Shown: positions 61,601-64,000 of the stretch, piece after piece
Layout of the letters: every line of letters starts with the position of its first letter
How positions within the stretch are numbered: the first letter of the stretch is position 1
Assembly: GCA_025093555.1 (NCBI GenBank)
Contig: JAIWNF010000001.1
Coordinates: 1,860,001 to 1,924,000 of the forward strand
Direction of reading: 5' to 3'
Length of the DNA: 64,000 bases
Source: Circinella umbellata
Taxonomy: Eukaryota; Mucoromycota; Mucoromycetes; Mucorales; Lichtheimiaceae
Translations under genes and position numbers: made by a program
The notes under the pieces: model-generated
Database searches by the model: none
The model's input: only the letters and a program-made list of their open reading frames with translations
What the model was told of the DNA's origin: nothing

Positions 61601-62719
61601 TTTAAAAGCATATAAAAGATAAAGAAGCTTGGTCATAATAATCTTCTATACGCCAAATTATAATCCACTATGTGCCTAGTAAACTCCAACGTCAAAATGA
61701 AAAAAATACCGAGCCAAGTAAAAGAATAAAAAAAAACTCAGCATAAATCGGTTGCGAAATCAACCTAAAGAACAATAACTTCTAGCTGTTGATTAATAGA
61801 GTATGTATAATATGAATGTGGTGTGTGTAGTGTGAGGTATTCATATATAACAAATTTAAAGCAAACGATTGAGAAAAGATGTGATGTACACAACAATAAA
61901 CAAAAAATATCACCAGTATTTATGTAAAATGGAAATGGGTTGTTGTTCTTTTATAATTTGAAGAACTCCCAAACTCCACTAATCACACAATAAAAAAAAA
62001 GTACTTTCCAAATTATCCATGTGTCAGTGTAACCTTTCTTTTTGTAAGCTTCTTCTTCCCGCGGAGTCGGTAAGGCAAATAAAGACCCCTGAACTGCATA
62101 AAAGAAGGGGGGGTTGGTTTTTATTAGATAAGTTTGCGGGAATAAATACAAACCTTGAATTAAAAATAAACGGGGAAAATAAAAATGTAGAATTTTATTG
62201 TTTGTTATCCGAATTACAGAAAAAGAACACCTTTTTCTTTTATTTCTACAATAAATCATGTCATGTTAGTAAAATGAAAACAAAAAAACCGGTATAATGT
62301 CAACTGGATGTGGGGGGGATTAGTATTTTAAACACAAAAGATCTACCAATCCAATTCATTTTCACCTGTTTAAGTTAAAGGTATCAAAAGCTATTTCCGC
62401 GGGAGTGATGGGAGTTGTATACTTAATGGCCACATCTGGGGACATTTGTTTTGATTGGTGCATTAGATCCAAGATTCCAAATAAAGAAAACTTACCTGCA
62501 TTAAACATTAAGAGTAAAAAAAAAGCCCAACATCTTTTTTTTTTTTTTCAAACAAATAAATACACACACACCAACTGCAATTAATCTAATTTCTTTTTCC
62601 CTTGCTTTTTCTTTCACTTCTTTTTCTTCTCTATAATATACAACCACAATAACAGTAACATTTCAACTTGAACGATTCTTTCTATCTATCTCTGTTTATC
62701 ATTTATAATATAATATAAT

Positions 62720-64000
62720 ATGTTCGCTTACCCAACACCAGCAAATCGAAATTTTCCATTAGCACATATAAAACAATCTGTGTCACCACCACCACATACA
62801 TCTTCATCTGTGTATGTTCTTTTCTATCTTATAAATGACTATCAATAGATAAGCATGTACATAGAATACTCATATTGCTCTATATTTCAAATATTTCAGA
62901 AATGACGATGGTAAATTCATTTTTGATGAATACAAGACACACAAAGATATAACAACACCTATTCAGCACTGGTAAAAACATCTCAAATTATTACTATATT
63001 GAATTAGAGAAAGGAGATTTAATTTTTATAATTGCTGATTTGTTATTGTGTGTGGGACACTTTTTTTTTCTCCATTAGGCAATTACGGAATCTCATCCGT
63101 AGTCCAAGCCCACGTACTGTCATTCATCCAAGTGATGAAGCTGTTCATATGGTATAGTCTATCATTTATCCCTATTATATACACGTTATGAACTTGTCAA
63201 TGATTTTTTTCTAACTTAAATTTACAATAATTAACGGAAAACAGTTCAATACAAAGACAAAGGAAGATACACCGATTCTTACCGATTTACCATTTACTCC
63301 AACTACCATTGATTCTGGGTATGTTACTAAATAACACTGAATAATAACTTAAAAAAGATATTAATAACTTTTGATATACTTTATTACAGATATGGTTATA
63401 TTGCTATGGCTGGCCAAAGAGGTATGGCCATGATAAAAGATATGAACAGTGACTGGTAAAAATATCATTTCCCTGATCTTTTGTTGTTGTTGTTGTTGCA
63501 CGGAAAAATGTTTATTAAATGATTCCAAAAATGTATTTGATAGGTCCGCACGGTTCAATGCTGGTCCAGGCATGAATAATTCTATTAGTTTAGCCAAAAC
63601 AATCAATAATGAGATCCGGGTAATGGTTTGTAATAATGATCAAACCGTATGTATCCTTTCTGTTCCTAACATGGAAAAACTCTGTACTCTTAGAATGCCT
63701 GCTGCTATTAATCACAGTAAGTTCTTTTTCCTGTTAGTTTTACCATGACAAAATAAGAATATCATTTTTCTTCTTATGTGTGTGTGTGATGCTTATTCAT
63801 CTCTATTTGTATTATATTATTTAGCTTCTGTCAGTCCAAATGGTCGAATGATGTTAATGGTGGGTGACAATGGTATTGTTTATTTGTACAATATCACAGA
63901 GTCAAGTGATTACCAACAAATCAGTTCATATAAAGGTAACGTGTCATTTTTCCCACACATCCATTTTTTTTTTCTCTCTACATCAAAATTAATCACTACA
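62720..64000 (+). CDS. WD40-repeat protein, DUF2415-like (5' part, cut by window end)
   Basis: Seven exons seen (62720-62811, 62900-62971, 63079-63151, 63245-63318, 63390-63455, 63544-63716, 63825-63935), all in frame; the next donor GTAACG is at 63936 and the rest lies beyond the window. About 220 residues are readable. After a short N-terminus (MFAYPTPANRNFPLAHIKQS) come HWQLRNLIRSPSPRTVIHPS, YGYIAMAGQRGMAMIKD, ARFNAGPGMNNSISLAKTIN, VMVCNNDQTVCILSVPNMEK and TSVSPNGRMMLMVGDNGIVY, which read as successive WD40-type blades. The HWQLRNLI start and blade order resemble the fungal WD40/DUF2415 family (such as S. pombe C2A9.03), whose function is not established. Introns are small (about 70-110 nt). 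Confidence 0.72.

Larger units (their letters stand above)
54639..62719. other. 8-kb gene desert with decayed coding fragments
   Basis: AT-rich sequence without an intact gene that I can support. Decayed coding fragments are listed separately at 55376-55760 and 56250-56520, and a short tandem repeat at 58589-58654. A 20-nt-class A-run lies near 56068. A TATA-like CCTATATAAATAG at about 58243 is not followed by a plausible reading frame. Small open frames at 56802-57089, 60078-60266 and 61951-62297 look incidental. The last ~150 bp (C/T-rich) are the leader of the WD40-like gene. Confidence 0.4.

Overview
This is a eukaryotic nuclear window, most likely from a mucoralean or other Mucoromycota fungus. 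The DNA is strongly AT-rich. Genes carry many short spliceosomal introns, mostly 50-170 nt, with GTAAGT/GTATGT-type donors, CTAAC/TTAAC-type branch points and (T)TAG/CAG acceptors. The gene set is typically fungal: ERMES Mmm1, a SUR7/PalI-like tetraspan protein, an ankyrin-DIL protein and a GPI-type cell-surface protein. Protein similarity points to Mucoromycota but no species is assigned.

Layout. 1-2.6 kb: a possible 3' end of a gene and a decayed coding stretch. 2.6-12.7 kb: compact gene cluster with an acidic GPI-type protein (+), mmm1 (+), a TPR/Mlp1-like nuclear-basket nucleoporin (+, with an apparent 1-nt frameshift) and a SUR7-like protein (-). 14.9-15.9 kb: a Harbinger-associated Myb/SANT-like protein (-). 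16.9-21.4 kb: remnants of a kelch-like gene on the minus strand, with one exon duplicated in a 193-bp tandem repeat and one intron filled by a 2.2-kb, 28/29-bp minisatellite whose unit resembles that gene's own 5' splice junction. 23.1 kb: a 150-bp pogo-type MITE. 26.7-29.8 kb: ankyrin-DIL gene. 30.6 kb: 49-aa putative zinc-binding microprotein. 31.5-35.8 kb: dph1 (-) and cox15 (+), divergent from a 308-bp spacer. 37.0-44.3 kb: prp40 (+) and a PNUTS-like PP1 regulator (+). 46.3-48.2 kb: class II eIF4E (+). 48.5-49.0 kb: mitochondrial BolA3 (-). 50.8-52.4 kb: cysteine-headed low-complexity protein of unknown function (+). 54.3 kb: small secreted peptide (-). 54.6-62.7 kb: gene desert with decayed coding fragments. 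62.7 kb to the end: truncated WD40/DUF2415-like gene (+).

The recognised genes are mainly housekeeping: lipid transfer and mitochondrial shape (mmm1), mitochondrial haem A and iron-sulfur maturation (cox15, bol3), translation (dph1, eIF4E2), and nuclear mRNA processing and export (prp40, PNUTS-like, TPR). They are not an operon; only dph1/cox15 share an obvious promoter space. Exon coordinates were derived by hand from splice signals and reading-frame continuity; no database search was possible.
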